Position numbers and translations under genes: made by a program | NCBI GenBank assembly: GCA_951640165.1 | Contig: OX621264.1 | Span: forward strand, 4,965,001 to 5,029,000 | Origin: Pseudoips prasinana | Taxonomy: Eukaryota > Arthropoda > Insecta > Lepidoptera > Nolidae | Direction: 5' to 3' | Length of the DNA stretch: 64,000 bases | The notes under the pieces: generated by a model | Database searches by the model: none | The model's input: only the letters and a program-made list of their open reading frames with translations | Told to the model about the DNA's origin: nothing | Shown here: piece by piece, positions 62,895 to 64,000 of the stretch | Numbering within the stretch: the stretch's first letter is position 1 | Layout of the letters: every line of letters begins with the position of its first letter

Positions 62895-63562
62895 ACCACT
62901 GCCCATACGATAATTAAGTAAGTATCGTATGGGGAGTGGTTATCCTAGTGTCAGAGTTGTTCAAGCCGCCCATTAGGCCTCTGACATGGCTTAACGACTG
63001 TTGTCTAATGACTACAACCGAGACCGACACTGTACCTTCCCACTGAAGCACGGAGACGCTCAGAAATTAAACTCGCGGTCACCTATCTATGGACTGACCG
63101 CGAGCCCAGTTGTTTAACCTCGCCAATCACTTACGGACTGTTAAGACCATTTGGTTAATACCTTTACGCCTCTCGCTTAATGGATCCAACCGGCACCAAC
63201 ATGCATTTGACTAAAGTCTTAACGCTTGTTGCCTAATGATGGCCCAAAACGGCACCGACAGCTTTACCTGCCCTCCGAAGCACGGAGACGCTCACACATT
63301 AAACCTCTGGCGGTCACCTATCTATGGACTGACCGCGGGCCTAGTTGCTTAACCTCGCCAATAACTTACAGACCGATTGGAATATTTAGCTAATGGCTTG
63401 AAGCCTGTCTCCTAATGGCTCCAACCGGTACCGACAGCTTTACCGGAGACGCTCAGAAATTAAACCTATGCCGGTCACCCATCTATGGACTGACCGCGGG
63501 CCTAGTTGCTTAACCTCGCCAATCACAGACCGGTGAGAGCATTTGTCTATGAGCGTCTAGCC
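62895..63562 (+). repeat. Cluster of three tandem repeat G copies
   Basis: Copies at about 62922-63150, 63205-63395 and 63398-63562, each containing CTATGGACTGACCGCG and CTAGTTGCTTAACCTCGCCA. A reversed G end precedes the first, giving the palindrome CCACTGCCCATACGATAATT/ATCGTATGGGGAGTGG at 62896-62940. Confidence 0.72.
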
Positions 63563-63716
63563 TAAACAAAAAGAGTTGGAATATTAAATATGCACCTGAA
63601 TGCAGACTTGACGGCCGTCACTGAAGCGTCAAACACACAAAATGGCCGCGACTTTCACCGACTTTCTCTCATTGTATGTCGCAATCATTTATGCTCTATC
63701 TAGTGAGTGAAATATA

Positions 63717-64000
63717 ATGTCCTCCTAGCCGAATTTCGGCGAGAGCGGCCAGTCTCAACAGAGATTAGCCATCTGCGCGGGACATATTATAGTGCTCAAG
63801 TGTGCGCGCAAACACAGGAGCACTTTCTATTCCATTTCTCTCGTGATCCGATGGGACGACTAGCGACACGACCGGAAAGAGGTCAGGTATAGGACCGACG
63901 GCTTTACGTGCTCTCCGAGGCACGGGGGTGTAATACCGCCAACTCCCAGACTTCGGGCTGATACTGCGAAATTTCATTTTACGGAAAAATCCCAAAATCA
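63717..64000 (-). mobile_element. SINE-B, cut by the window end
   Basis: ATGTCCTCCTAGCCGAATTT to TTTTACGGAAAAATCCCAAA. The head lies beyond the window. Confidence 0.82.

Noticed and set aside
1..64000. CRISPR array, operon, or bacterial island
   Set aside because: Repeats are dispersed SINEs and MITEs; there are no regularly spaced short repeats with unique spacers and no clustered prokaryote-like genes.

Overview
The window is a transposon-dense, AT-rich stretch of an insect nuclear genome, most likely a moth or butterfly (noctuid-like). The evidence is an intact Tc1-type transposase, an intact mariner transposase, tRNA-headed SINEs with TA-rich tails, 3' ends of RTE-, Jockey/CR1- and R1-like LINEs, and many short palindromic elements. 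I infer the taxon from recall of Lepidoptera-typical repeat signatures (for example the 'TAGCTGTGCCCCGCGGTTTT' repeat); no search was run. There are no operons and no bacterial or viral gene blocks. Almost all open frames are transposon-derived or chance.

Families used below, each defined by recurrence inside this window: SINE-A (head CGGTCACCATAGCCTAGTTG), SINE-B (head GCCTCGTTGGTCTAGCGGTA), SINE-C (head GTTGGCGTGGTTGGTAAATG), SINE-D (head CGTGTGGCGCAGTGGCTAAG); repeats E (TAGCTGTGCCCCGCGG), F (GAGTCCGACTCGCACTTGGC), G (TCTATGGACTGACCGCGAGC), H (ACTATGACCATCATACTGCG), J, K, M, P, Q, S, V and X; foldback elements 'GTAC' and 'MITE-B'; a short hAT-like element.

Layout: 0-9.6 kb holds LINE tails, GTAC foldbacks and a GC-rich 625-bp tandem array (4.5-5.9 kb). 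9.6-11.4 kb is a complete Tc1 element inside a SINE-A. 12.8-13.6 kb is a hAT-like element holding another SINE-A. 17.3-17.7 kb is a very GC-rich, proline-rich exon with splice sites, the best candidate for host coding sequence. 24.6-25.9 kb is a full mariner. 28.2 kb has a possible first coding exon on the minus strand. 35.5-36.8 kb is an array of CATGCATTCATA/GCGTCTGAAGCG motifs. 40.3-41.1 kb holds two long palindromes. 45.4-47.0 kb is a second, nearly identical Tc1 copy in opposite orientation. 54.5-55.0 kb is a 109-bp minisatellite. 60-64 kb is a heavily nested repeat region with a 150-bp in-frame tandem and a tandem cluster of repeat G.

The transposase copies are the only long intact genes. 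Nested insertions give a relative chronology: H and SINE bodies are old targets; foldbacks, SINEs and Tc1 inserted later. The most interesting signal is a pair of foldback families whose termini agree at 17 of 21 positions and which are both bounded by GTAC, with unoccupied sites visible in paralogous repeats in the same window.
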